64,000 nt of DNA from Roseiarcus sp963764955 (GTDB lineage Bacteria; Pseudomonadota; Alphaproteobacteria; Rhizobiales; Beijerinckiaceae). Position numbers and translations under genes: made by a program. The stretch spans positions 1 to 64,000 of the forward strand of contig CAVXVE010000057.1 in NCBI GenBank assembly GCA_963764955.1, written 5' to 3'. Below, piece after piece: positions 9,616 through 19,225 of the stretch; position 1 is the stretch's first letter; each line of letters opens with the position of its first letter. The notes below the pieces were generated by a model. The model had not been told where the DNA came from. It saw only the letters and a list, made by a program, of their open reading frames with translations, and did no database searches.

Positions 9616-10546
9616 TCAGTTCGAGCAGCGCTCCAGACAATCGCGCACGAGGCCCGCGAGCAGCTCGAGCTTGTAAGCCGTCATCGGCAAGGGCTTGGCG
9701 CCCGCGATCGCCGCGCGCGCCGCATGCTCGATGGTCGCTGGCGAAACGGGCGCGCCCTTCGCCGCCGCCTCGGCCGCCGTGAGCCGGATCGGCACGGGCG
9801 CGACGCCGCCCGCGGTCAGGCGCACGAGGCGAAAGGCGCCGTCCTCGACCACGACTCGCGCGACGACTTCGACGAGCGGCCATTCGGCCATGGCGCGGCC
9901 GATGGCGCGCCTGTAAGCCGCGCGTTCGCCCGGCGTCGGCGGCGGGAGGATGATCGCCTCGATCATTTCGCCTGGATGAAGCGCATTGTCCGCCGCTCCA
10001 TCCGAGCCGTCGCCCAGCAATTGCTCGATCGCAAGCGCCGGGCGCTGGTTGGTCCTGACCGTCGCGTCATAGGCCATGAGCGCCGCCGCCATGGTCGAGG
10101 GATGCGGCGCGACGCAGGGGCCGAGATCGAAGGCGACGCCATAGAGGTGATTGCCCTCTCGCGCCGGGCAGGCCGCGCCGCCCTTCTTCAGGCAATCGAT
10201 GCGCGGATTGCGAAAGTACCAGCAGCGCGAGCGCTGGGCGAGATTGCCGCCAAGCGTGGCGACGCGCCGGATCTGCGGCGTCGCGAGACCCTGCGGCCGC
10301 GGCGGCGATTCCGGGATAGGCCGCGGCGAGGCGCTCGTCGGCCGCGATGGCGGCGATGGACGTCAAGGCGCCGATCCGCGCCGCGCCGCGCGCATCCCAG
10401 GCGATCCCGGTCATCTCGGGCGATGGCAGGATGTCGATCAGCGGCCCGCGCGAGACGCCGCTGCGGCGGCGCTCCGAGAGATCGGTGCCCGAGGCGCGGA
10501 ATTCGACCGCTCTCGCGTCGGCGACGATCGTTCCAACGATCGTCAT
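9616..10546 (-). pseudogene. Xanthine dehydrogenase family FAD subunit, frameshifted
   Basis: The FAD-binding medium subunit of a molybdenum hydroxylase. The N-terminal part starts at the ATG at 10546, which overlaps the stop of the upstream gene as ATGA. Near 10300-10305 the frame must shift by one base, after which the diagnostic QIRRVATLGGNLAQRS segment appears. That second frame also holds RCWYFRNPRIDC and a third cysteine shortly after, resembling the extra iron-sulfur loop of PaoB/YagS-type subunits but with fewer cysteines. It transfers electrons from the iron-sulfur clusters to an acceptor in this family. The break lies in a GC-rich run and may be decay or an indel error. Confidence 0.82.
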
Positions 10547-13231
10547 GCGGCGCTCCTGCGCTCGATAAGACCGAGCAGCCGGTCGGCCCGCAGCGGGATC
10601 TCGTGAGGCCGCACGCCGATCGCGTTGTGGATGGCGTTGGCGATCGCCGCCGAGGTCGGAACGGTCGCGACCTCGCCGATGCCGACGCTTCCGCCCAGCA
10701 CGTGGTCGAAGCCGCCCTCGTCGAAATGAAGGTCGATCGGCGGAATGTCGGCGATGCCCGGCATGCGGTAGTCGTCGAGGCTCACGGTCAGGACGTCGCC
10801 GGTTCGGGCATCGACTTCGCGCCCCTCGTAGAGCGCATAGCCCAATCCCTGGACGACCGCGCCCGCGGCCTGGCTGCGCGCCAGCGCGGGCGCCGCGAGC
10901 TTGCCGACGGCGACGCCGCTATGCGCGCGGAGCACCCGCACGTGGCCGAGCAGCGTGTCGACCTCGACCTCGATCACCTGCACCGAGCTTGGCGCTCCGG
11001 CGCCGACCGCCACATGCGAGGAACGGCGCAGCATGAAGCCGAAGATCCAGCCGATCATGCCGGCGTCCTTCAACAGCGAATTGTTGCCATAGATGGTGCG
11101 GGAATCGTCCTCTTCGCGCTCCGCCTCGACCTTGAAATCGGGCGACGCCGCGATGAGTTCGCGCCACGGCGCGTTCGATCCCGGCGCGGGCGTCCGCCCG
11201 GTCTTCTGCGCAATGCCGGCCTTGAGCTTGCCGGCGGCGAGGAGGAGCGGCGGGACGATCGACGCGGTGACGCGGCTGCCGCCTGACCCCGGCCCTTCCG
11301 GCAGTCTCGAATCGCCGATGCGAACCTCGATCTCGTGCGGCTCGAGTTCGAATTCGCGCGCGATCCGTGTCGGCGATGACGCTGCGTGTCCCGGTGCCGA
11401 TGTCCTGCGTGGCGACGCTCGCCACGAGGCGCCCATTTTCGATCGCGAGCGCGACCTTCGTTCCGAGCTGCCAGAGATAGAGCCAGTAGCCCGCGGCGAC
11501 GCCGACGCCGCGGCGGTAGCGCCCGCTCTGCGCCTCGGGGCTTGAGCGCCCGCGCCACGTCTCGAGCCCGGCCGCCCAGTCGTAGAGGCGCTGACGGTTC
11601 GGGTTCGGGTCCCAGCGCTTGCGCAACTGAATGGGATCGACTTTCAGGCGAAGCGCCGCCTCGTCGATCGCCTGCTCGAGCGCGAACGCCATCGGCGGAC
11701 CGCCCGGGCCGCGGAACGCGCAGCCAGGCGGCAGGTCGCTCACGACATCGTAGTCGATGAGCTCCTTGGCTTCCGCCGGATAAATGAGACGGGCGAGCCC
11801 AGCGACGGTCGAATTGATGGCGACGCCGGCGTCGGAATGGGCGACGACCGACAGCGCTTTCAGGGCGCCGTCGCGTCCCGGCAGAAGCGCGATCTTGACC
11901 TCGGTCGCCGGCCGGTAGCCTGCGACCGACAGTTCCTCGTGCCGGTCGAACGCAACCCGGACCGGCGCCCTGGCGGCCTGGGCGAGCTTGACCGCGACGA
12001 TCGTCTCATCGGCGAGCGTGGCCTTCGAGCCAAACCCGCCCCCGATATGCTCGGCGATGACCTGGACCTTGGCCGGATCGAGCTTGAACCGTTTGGCGAT
12101 CCTGGTTTTGAGCTCGCTCACGGCCTGGGTCGAGACATGGACGGTCAGCGCGTCGCCGTCGAACCGGGCGACGGCCGCGTGCGGCTCGAGGCACGTGTGC
12201 TGCTGGATTCCAGTCCGGAACGCGCCCTCGAACAGCAGCGGATCGCCTTCGGCGCGCGCCTTGTCGATCGAGCGGCGCGCTGATTTCTTCTTGCGCGAGA
12301 AGGCGGACGTCGGCCCGCGCACATTGCCCGACCAGAAGGCCGGCGCGCCGCCGCCTTCGCCGGCGTTGTATTTCTGCCCTTTGCCGCGCGGAAACAGGAT
12401 CGGCGCGCCGGCCTTGCGCGCCGCCTCGGGCCCGATGACGCTCGGCAGGATCTCGTAGTCGACCTTGATGGCGGCCAATGCGGCGAGCGCGCTTTTGCGA
12501 TCCGTCGCCGCGACCGCGGCGACCGGCTGGCCGACAAAGGTCACCATGGGGTCTTCGTCGATGAGGGAGACGGCGGCGGCGACGCCGGACACGCCGCGCG
12601 CCGGCTCAAGATCGAGCGCAACGACGCGGGCGCGCGCGTGCGGCGAGCGCAGGATCAGAGCCTCGAGCTGGCCCTCGTGGCGCACGTCGACCGTGTAGAG
12701 CGCAGCGCCAGTCACCTTCGCCCGCGCCTCGATGCGCGCCGAGCGCTCCGCGTCGCCGTCGTAGCGACCGGCGCAGGCGTCGGCGACGGCGCGCAGGATG
12801 TTGTCGTAGGCGCCGCATCGGCAGAGGTGGCCGGAGAGCGCCGCGGCGATCTCCTCGCGGGTCGGCGTCGCCGCGCCGCGCGCGGCGCGCCAGGAATCGT
12901 GGAAGGCCGCCGCTTCGACGATGAAGCCCGGCGTGCAGAAGCCGCATTGCAAGGCGTCGAGCGCCATGAAGGCGCGCTGCACGGGATGAAGTTTGCCCGC
13001 GCCGATGCCCTCGACGGTGGTGACCGTCTTGCCGGCGACGGCTTTGGCGGGCAGGAGGCAGCTCACGACCGGCGCTCCGTCGACCAGCACCGTGCAGGCG
13101 CCGCAAACGCCGGCGCCGCAGACGAGCTTGGTTCCGGTGAGCCTCAGGTCATCGCGCAGGACGTCGACCAGCAGAGCTTCGGAATCGTCCGGCAACGTCG
13201 TCGAACGGCCGTTGATGAGGGCTTCGGTCAT
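10543..13231 (-). pseudogene. Fused [2Fe-2S] plus molybdopterin subunit of a molybdenum hydroxylase, frameshifted
   Basis: About 896 residues. The N-terminal 155 residues form two [2Fe-2S] domains: a ferredoxin-like CGAGVCGACT motif near residue 38 and a second cluster with CGFCTPG and CRCG motifs. These are joined directly to the molybdenum-binding part (HIGGGFGSK, AFRGPGG, and the GIGEVA motif holding the active-site glutamate). One frameshift near 11365 (around the bases ACGGATCGCG) separates the last 290 residues. This FeS-Mo fusion without FAD resembles the layout of Desulfovibrio aldehyde oxidoreductase, but here a separate FAD gene follows. The substrate could be an aldehyde or N-heterocycle. 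Confidence 0.83.
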
Positions 13232-13848
13232 GGGCGTCTCTTTCGGGCTTTGGGCCTGGTCGGCTGGGGCGTCTCGGCGACCGCCCCGCGAATGAGCAGG
13301 CGAATGGATCGCGTGAGATCGCCGAGCGCGGCGTCGTCGGCCTGTTCAAGGCGAATGCCGCGCGAGGCGAGTTCGACGCAGCGCGCCAGCTCGGCTGGCG
13401 TCATGCCGTCCCGCAGCTTGAGCCCGTTCGCGGCGCAGACGCGCGCGATTGTCGCGGCGATCATGTCGGATTTCTGCTGGGCTGAGCGCTGATGAAGGTC
13501 GCGCGTCTGGCGCTGGTGCTCCGACATGAGCTCTTCGGCGTGCGCCGAACCTTTCAAAAGATCGAAGAAATGGCGATAGCGCGCCTCGAGCTGAGCGGCC
13601 ATGATCTCGGCCAGGCCCTTGCCGGCCCGCTCTTGGTGAAGCGCCGCGTTCCGCTCCGCTTCGAGCGCGCGCTTCAGCACGGCTTCGGAGACGGCGCGAA
13701 ACAGCGCCTCCTTGGAATCGAAGTGGTGGTAGAGCGCCTGGCGGGTCAGCCCGCACTCCTGGGCGACGAGCTCCATCGAGGCGAGCCGGTAGCCATATTG
13801 GGCGAATATCCTGGCGGCGAAATCGAGGATGCGCTCGCGCGGCGTCAT
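13228..13848 (-). CDS. TetR-family transcriptional regulator
   Basis: A 206-residue repressor with the TetR helix-turn-helix near residues 8-50 (LVAQECGLTRQALYHHF) and a variable, ligand-binding helical C-terminus. I chose the ATG at 13848; a TTG at 13866 would add six residues. Its stop overlaps the start of the molybdenum hydroxylase gene (ATGA), so it is the first gene of that operon and most likely controls it. An inverted repeat lies just upstream and would let it repress itself and possibly the divergent lipocalin-like gene. Confidence 0.88.
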   Translation of the reverse strand: MTPRERILDFAARIFAQYGYRLASMELVAQECGLTRQALYHHFDSKEALFRAVSEAVLKRALEAERNAALHQERAGKGLAEIMAAQLEARYRHFFDLLKGSAHAEELMSEHQRQTRDLHQRSAQQKSDMIAATIARVCAANGLKLRDGMTPAELARCVELASRGIRLEQADDAALGDLTRSIRLLIRGAVAETPQPTRPKARKRRP

Positions 13849-13857
13849 TTGTCGATC

Positions 13858-13882
13858 TTGACACAATACGCAGAAATGTCAA
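13858..13882. promoter_or_regulatory. Probable TetR operator (TTGACA-N13-TGTCAA)
   Basis: A perfect six-base inverted repeat, TTGACA at 13858-13863 and TGTCAA at 13877-13882, in the short gap between the divergent TetR and lipocalin-like genes. Each arm also reads as a -35 hexamer in one direction, so a bound dimer would block both promoters. The assignment to this TetR protein is inferred from position only. Confidence 0.55.
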
Positions 13883-13966
13883 ATCGAGCGCGCCCTTGCG
13901 GATGCGCCCGCGCTGCGGCGAGGATGGGGCGACAACACGAGGAAGGCGCGCGCATGAGCGAGAACT

Positions 13967-14362
13967 GTGACCGGCGTCTGGATCTTGCGCTCGGCTTATC
14001 TCGAGCGGATCGACACCGGCGAGCACATCCTGCCCTACGGCGAAAACCCGCGCGGCGTTCTGATGCTGCACGAGGGCGGACGGATGGCGGCGATCATCAC
14101 GCCCTCGGAGATGTCCGGCGACAAACCGCCGCCGCGGCGCAAGCTCCTCGCCTATTCCGGCCGCTACCGGATCGAGCCGCCCAACCGCTTCGTCACCGAC
14201 GTCGACATCGCCTGGATTCCGAGCTGGGTCGGGACGCCGCGCGGCCGGACCTTCTCGCTGCGCGACGGCGAGCTTCACATCCTGAGCGATCCGGCGCCGG
14301 TCGAATTCCTCGACGGCGCGATGGCGGCGGGGACGTTGACGTGGGCGCGCGAGGACGGCTGA
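13967..14362 (+). CDS. Lipocalin-like domain protein, start uncertain
   Basis: About 131 residues matching the lipocalin-like (Lipocalin_5) domain: TGVWILRSAYLE at the N-terminus, the conserved PYGENPRGVLMLHEGGRMAA block and an RYRIEPPNRF strand region. The function is unknown; such small beta-barrels are presumed to bind lipophilic ligands. Reading starts at a GTG at 13967 without a good ribosome-binding site. A better-placed ATG at 13954, after a GAGGAAGG sequence, is one base out of frame, so a single-base error or mutation near 13964-13967 may have separated the true start (MSEN) from the body. It is divergent from the TetR operon. Confidence 0.65.
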   Translation: MTGVWILRSAYLERIDTGEHILPYGENPRGVLMLHEGGRMAAIITPSEMSGDKPPPRRKLLAYSGRYRIEPPNRFVTDVDIAWIPSWVGTPRGRTFSLRDGELHILSDPAPVEFLDGAMAAGTLTWAREDG

Positions 14363-14372
14363 CGGCGCCGGC

Positions 14373-16394
14373 TTAGCGTTGACGCCGCTCGCCCATCAGC
14401 GCCGCGAGCGCTTCCGGCGTCGTGACCGGGAGAGAGCACGTCTGCCCCTGGCAGAGCATGGCGACCGGCTCAGGCGCCTGCGGCAGGTCGGCGCGCGGCG
14501 GACCGTCCGGCCATTGTCTTCGGTCGAGCCGCAGCACGGTCAGCGACGGATCGGGCGCGCGAAGGGCGGCGGAAGCGAGCGCCTGCGCCGCCGCATCGTC
14601 GAGCGGCCCGTCGACGACGATTGAGCCGCCGCGCGCCAGCACATCGGCGCTCATGAGCGTGAGCGGGCTCGCGCCAAGCCCCTCAGGCGCGCCGGAGACC
14701 GCGCGGATGAGGCCCTCGGCGGCGTCTCGCCAGCGGGCCTCGTCGGTCAGATGCCAGAGGCGGACGAAGACTTCGGCCAATAGCCCGACGCCGGACGGAG
14801 TCGCCCCGTCATGCGTCTGGCGCGGACGCGCGCCGGGCACGTCGGCGGCGTCGCGCGCGGTGAGATAGAAGCCGCCCGCGCCGTCGCCGAAGAGATCGAT
14901 CGCCTCGCTCGCAAGGTCGCGCGCGGCTTCGAGGTCGCGCGGCGCGCCGCTCGCCTCGAACAAAGCCAACGCGGCGCGCGCCATCGAGGCGTAATCGTCG
15001 AGGAGCGCGCGGGCGCCCGGATGGCCCTCGCGCCAGGCGTGCAGGAGCCGCCCGTCCGCGCCGCGCAGTTTCACAAACACAAAATCGAACGCGGCGCGCG
15101 CTCGCTCGCAGCCACACCGGCTCGTCGAACACGGCGCTGGCGCGGGCGAGCGCGGCGATGGTGAGGCCGTTCCAGTCGGCCAGCACCTTGTCGTCGCGGC
15201 CGGGCTTGGGACGGCTCTCGCGCAAAGCGAACAGGCGCGCGCGGGAGGCGGCGAGGGCGGCTTCCTCCTGCGCCGAGCCGGGCGGAATGATCCGCCGCAG
15301 CACCGTCCGGCCTTCCCAGTTTCCTCCGCGCGTCACGTCGTAAGCCGCCTTGAACGCAGGCGCCGCTTCGCCCAGAGCGGCGTCGATCTCGTCTTCGCGC
15401 CAGACGTAGAAGAGGCCTTCCTCGCCGTCCTGGTCGGCGTCGAGGGAGGCGGCGAAAGCGTCGCCGACCCGCATTTCGCGATTAAGCCATTCGACCGTCT
15501 CGCGCGCCCGCTCGGCGAAGGTCGGATCGGGCCAGAGGGCGTGAACAAGCGCGAGCAGTTCGAGGATCTGCGCATTGTCGTAAAGCATCTTCTCGAAATG
15601 CGGCACGAGCCATTCGGCGTCGGTCGAATAGCGCGCGTAAGCACGCCGCCGAGATGGTCGGTGATGCCGCCCGCGTTCATCGCCTCGAGCATGGCGCGGA
15701 CCGCCTCGCCGAAGCGCCGGTCGCCGCGGCGGAACATCTCGTTCCAGAAGAAACGGAAGATCGGCGCGTTGGGGAATTTGGGCGCGCCGCGCAAGCCGCC
15801 GTGGACGGGATCGACCGCGCTTAAAAGCGCATCGCCAATGCGGTCGAGATCGGCGGGCGCGACGCCCGCGCCTGCGTTCAGTTCGGAAAGCTTCGCCAGA
15901 TGGTCGGCGAGGGTCAGGCCGCGTTGCTCCATCTCGTCGCGGCGCGTGCGCCATGTTGCGTCGACGGACTGGAGAACCTGCCGGAACGAGGGGCGGCCGT
16001 AGCGCGGCTCGGGCGGCCAATAGGTGCCGCCGAACATCGGCTTGCCGTCGGAAGTGAGAAACATGGTGAGCGGCCAGCCGCCCTGCTGGCCAAGCGCATG
16101 CAGCGCGCTCATGTAGATATGGTCGATGTCGGGCCGCTCCTCGCGGTCCACCTTGATGTTGACGAAGAGGGTGTTCATGAGGCGCGCCGTTTCCGCGTCC
16201 TCGAACAACTCGTGCGCCATCACATGGCACCAGTGGCATGCGGCGTAGCCGATCGAGAGCAGGATCGGACAGTCGCGCCGCTTGGCCTCGGCGAGAGCGT
16301 CGGCGCTCCAGGAACGCCAATGCACGGGATTGTGCGCGTGCTGGAGCAGGTAGGGCGAGGTCTCCTGCCCAAGCAGATTGCGGCCGGATTCCAT
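14373..16394 (-). pseudogene. DUF255/YyaL thioredoxin-domain protein, two frameshifts
   Basis: About 670 residues of the DUF255 (YyaL, SSP411) family: an N-terminal thioredoxin-like domain and an alpha-toroid related to glycan-handling enzymes. The N-terminus matches well (YLLQHAHNPVHW), with the redox motif ACHWCHVM near residue 50 and the FEKMLYDNAQ segment. The frame shifts near 15640 (before RYSTDAEWL) and near 15090 (before FVFVKLRG). Apart from these breaks the full length is present. The ATG at 16394 has a GGAGG site. It follows the nucleoside hydrolase by about 20 bases, so they may be co-transcribed. The role is not established. Confidence 0.85.
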
Positions 16395-16415
16395 TTGAGA
16401 TCCTCCGCCTCGCCC

Positions 16416-17381
16416 TCAAGCCGCCAGCGCCGACCTCAGCATAGCCTTGAATCGGCGCGCGTCGAGCGTCCATAAGATATCGGCGCCGTCGCTCTCGCCC
16501 GCGGCGCTCTTCCAGACCTTGGCGTTGTTGGCGTCGCCGCTGACGTTCAGCCGGTCGACGACGGTCATGCCGCGGGTGAGCTCGCTGTCGCACTCGATCG
16601 CCACGCGATGGCGGGACCAGGAAAGCCCGAGCGAGCGGTCGAGCGCGATCGCCATCGCGATCGGATCGGGAAGCGAGAGGCCGATCTCGCCGGTCTGAAC
16701 GCGATAGCCCTCGCGCGCGGCGACGTTGAACTCGATGGCGAATTTGGCTTTCGCCGTGCCGATCGCCTCGACCGCTTCGATCTCGTAGTCCTTCAGCACC
16801 GAGGGGCCGCGCGAGACATGCCAGCCGATCATTTCGATCTTGAGCTTCGAGCCGAACACGGCGCGCGCCGCTTCCGGATCGACCCAGATGTTGTATTCGG
16901 CGGCCGGCGTCACATTGCCCTCGCATGCGGGCGCGCCGCCCATCACCACGCAGCGGTCGATGCGCTCCGCGAGTCCAGGATCGCTCTCGAGCGCAAGCGC
17001 GATATTGGTGAGGGGGCCGAGCGTGATCAGGGTGAGGCCAGGCTCGGCGTTCGAGAGGCGCAGGATCGCTTCGACTGCGCCTTCGCGCTCCGCCTTGCGC
17101 TTCGGGGCGGGATATTTGCGATCGCCCAGGCCGTCCTTGCCATGGAACCAGTGCGCATTCTGGTGCGGGCGCTTGAGCGGCTTGTCCGCGCCCATGAAGA
17201 CGGGCGTGTCGGACTTGCAGATCTCGGCGGTGAGGAGCGCGTTTCGGGTCGCCTGCTTAAGGTCGACATTGCCGGCGACGGTCGTCAAGCCGAGGACCTT
17301 CACGCTCGGCTCGGCGAGCGCCATGATGATCGCGACGGCGTCGTCGGAAGCGGTGTCGGTGTCGATGAGAAAGTTGCGCAT
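16416..17381 (-). CDS. Nucleoside hydrolase (IUNH family)
   Basis: A 321-residue cytoplasmic hydrolase that splits the N-glycosidic bond of nucleosides, releasing base and ribose for salvage. The calcium-binding aspartate cluster is at the N-terminus (FLIDTDTASDD, residues 4-14). The NIALALESDP and VVMGGAP segments are typical, and a late aspartate lies in SLPDPIAMAIALD. The ATG at 17381 with GGAG upstream gives the family N-terminus; an open frame continues upstream but overlaps the GFA gene. It probably forms an operon with the GFA and MetC-like genes before it. Confidence 0.92.
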   Translation of the reverse strand: MRNFLIDTDTASDDAVAIIMALAEPSVKVLGLTTVAGNVDLKQATRNALLTAEICKSDTPVFMGADKPLKRPHQNAHWFHGKDGLGDRKYPAPKRKAEREGAVEAILRLSNAEPGLTLITLGPLTNIALALESDPGLAERIDRCVVMGGAPACEGNVTPAAEYNIWVDPEAARAVFGSKLKIEMIGWHVSRGPSVLKDYEIEAVEAIGTAKAKFAIEFNVAAREGYRVQTGEIGLSLPDPIAMAIALDRSLGLSWSRHRVAIECDSELTRGMTVVDRLNVSGDANNAKVWKSAAGESDGADILWTLDARRFKAMLRSALAA

Positions 17382-17406
17382 TGGGCTCCAATCTTCTCGC
17401 GCCATT

Positions 17407-17874
17407 TCACGCGGCGCGCGTTCGTCCAAAAAGGCCGGCGAGGATCGACCGGGTGACATAGGCCTCGCTCGCCCAATACCCGCCGAGCTTCGGAACCGTG
17501 TCGGCGATATCGGCGACGCGCCGGTCGTAGAAGATGTGGCGGTCGGGCGCAGGCAATTCGGCGGGGCGCGGAAAATTCTACGAGGGAACGAAGGCGAGCG
17601 CCAGCGGTGCGACACCCAGCAAACTCACGGCCGGATGGCCGCATTTCGCGCACCTTCCCCGCCTCAGTGCGGGCGGCGCACGGTGGCGGCGAAACTCGAC
17701 GGGTTCGCGATTGGCTGGCAGGCTAACCGAGCTGGCCCCGAAAGAGGTCACGTCGGCAAAAGGCTTGCCGTAGGCCTTCTGGCAGACCGTGCAATGGCAA
17801 AAAAAGCGGCCGATCGGAGCGCCGGCGACGGTGAAACGTGAAGCGCCACAGAGACAGGCGCAATCCTGGTTCAT
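17407..17874 (-). pseudogene. GFA family protein with in-frame amber stop
   Basis: A 155-codon glutathione-dependent formaldehyde-activating (GFA) family gene. The N-terminal cysteine motifs (CLCGAS, CHCTVCQ and RCAKCG) bind zinc in the family. The frame is interrupted by a TAG at 17578-17580, right after LALAFVPS. Beyond it, in the same frame, the usual family C-terminus continues (HIFYDRRVADIADTVPKLGG) to a TGA at 17407. Thus a single substitution, not an indel, truncates the last third. The 98-residue product would lack the conserved tail. It starts 2 bases after the MetC-like gene. Confidence 0.82.
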
Positions 17875-17876
17875 CC

Positions 17877-19065
17877 TCACGCCGTCGCCCGCAGTCGCGC
17901 AAAGCCCCGGTCGAGGTCCTCCTTCAGATCCTCGATGTCCTCGAGGCCGGCGCTGAAGCGCACCATCGGTCCGCCGGGCTTGAAATCCGTCGCGGTGCGG
18001 GTCGCCGTGCAGTCGACCGGAACGGCGAGGCTTTCGTAGCCGCCCCAGGAATAGCCGAGGCCGAACAGCTCGAGGCGGTCGAGGAACGCGGCGACCGCGG
18101 CCTCCGACGCCGGCTTCAGCACGATCGAAAAGAGGCCCGACGAGCCGGAAAAGTCGCGCTTCCAAAGCTTATGCCCGGGATGATCGGGCAGGGCAGGGTG
18201 GATGACGCTGCAGCACCTCCGGCCGGGCGGCGAGCCATTGGGCGAGCGCGAGCGCCTGACGCTCGGCCTCGCGCAGCCGAAGCTCCATCGTGCGCAGGCC
18301 GCGCAGCGCGAGAAAGACGTCCTCGGGGCCGGCCGGAATGGCCATCAGGTGGACGCAGGCGTGAAGGCGCTCGAACCATTCCGCATTGGCGGAGACGAGG
18401 CCGAGCAGGAGGTCGGCGTGGCCGGAGAGATATTTGGTGCCCGCTTCGATCGCCATGTCGACGCCATGGGCGTGCGGCGGGAAGAACAGCGGCGTCGCCC
18501 AGGTGTTGTCCATGATGACGCAGGCGCCAGCGCCATGCGCAGCCTCGGCGATCGCCGGAATGTCCTGCACCTCGAGCGTCTCGGAGCCCGGCGATTCGGT
18601 GAACACGACGCGGGTGTTGGGTCGCATGAGCGCGGCGATTCCGGCGCCGATCGTGGGATCGTAATAGGTGGTCTCGATCCCCATCCGCCTGAGCGTCTTG
18701 TTGGCGAAAGCGCGCGCCGGGCTATAGACCGAGTCGGTCATCAGCAGGTGATCGCCGGCGCTCAAGGCGGTCATCAGCGCGACGACAATCGCCGCCAGCC
18801 CCGAGGGCAGGAGCACCGTTCCCGCCGCGCCGGTGAGATCGCTCCAGGCGGAGCTTAAGACCTCCGTCGAGGGCGTGCCGCGCGTGCCATAGGTGAAGCG
18901 CTGCGCGCGGCCCTTGAGCGTCGCCACGTCGGGATAGAGCACAGTCGAGCCGCGAAACGGCGGCACGTTGATGAACCCTTGCGAGAACTCGGCGTCGCGG
19001 CCCAGATTCACGAGGCGCGAGCGGCGCCTTAAGGATGCGCGCGTTTCGTCGGTCAGTTTGGCCAT
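17877..19065 (-). pseudogene. metC: Cystathionine beta-lyase-like PLP enzyme, frameshifted
   Basis: A Cys/Met-metabolism PLP enzyme of about 395 residues, closest to cystathionine beta-lyase, which makes homocysteine for methionine synthesis. The PLP-lysine is in AGTKYLSGHADLLLG and the phosphate-binding region in YGTRGTPST. The N-terminal 298 codons are open. Near 18205 (after EVLQR) one frame change is needed to reach HPALPDHPGHKLWKRDF and the C-terminal domain ending at 17877. The broken form would lack the C-terminal substrate-entry domain. It is divergent from the amino-acid binding protein gene. Confidence 0.85.
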
Positions 19066-19225
19066 TGTGGTCGTGCGGTCTCCGAGTGTGGGTGGCGGCC
19101 GTTCCGTAGCATGCTTCTCCGGCTCATTGCAGCCGATTGACTTACGGTCGGCTGCGCCGACAATGAGGCGACCGATTTCGGGCCGGGACTATCCCGAACC
19201 CCGTCGCCTTACCGAGGAGATTGTC

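Noticed and set aside
9724..11286. A 520-codon plus-strand open frame over the molybdenum hydroxylase genes
   Set aside because: It is the mirror of the coding strand, Arg-rich throughout and without any motif. The real genes on the minus strand explain the region.
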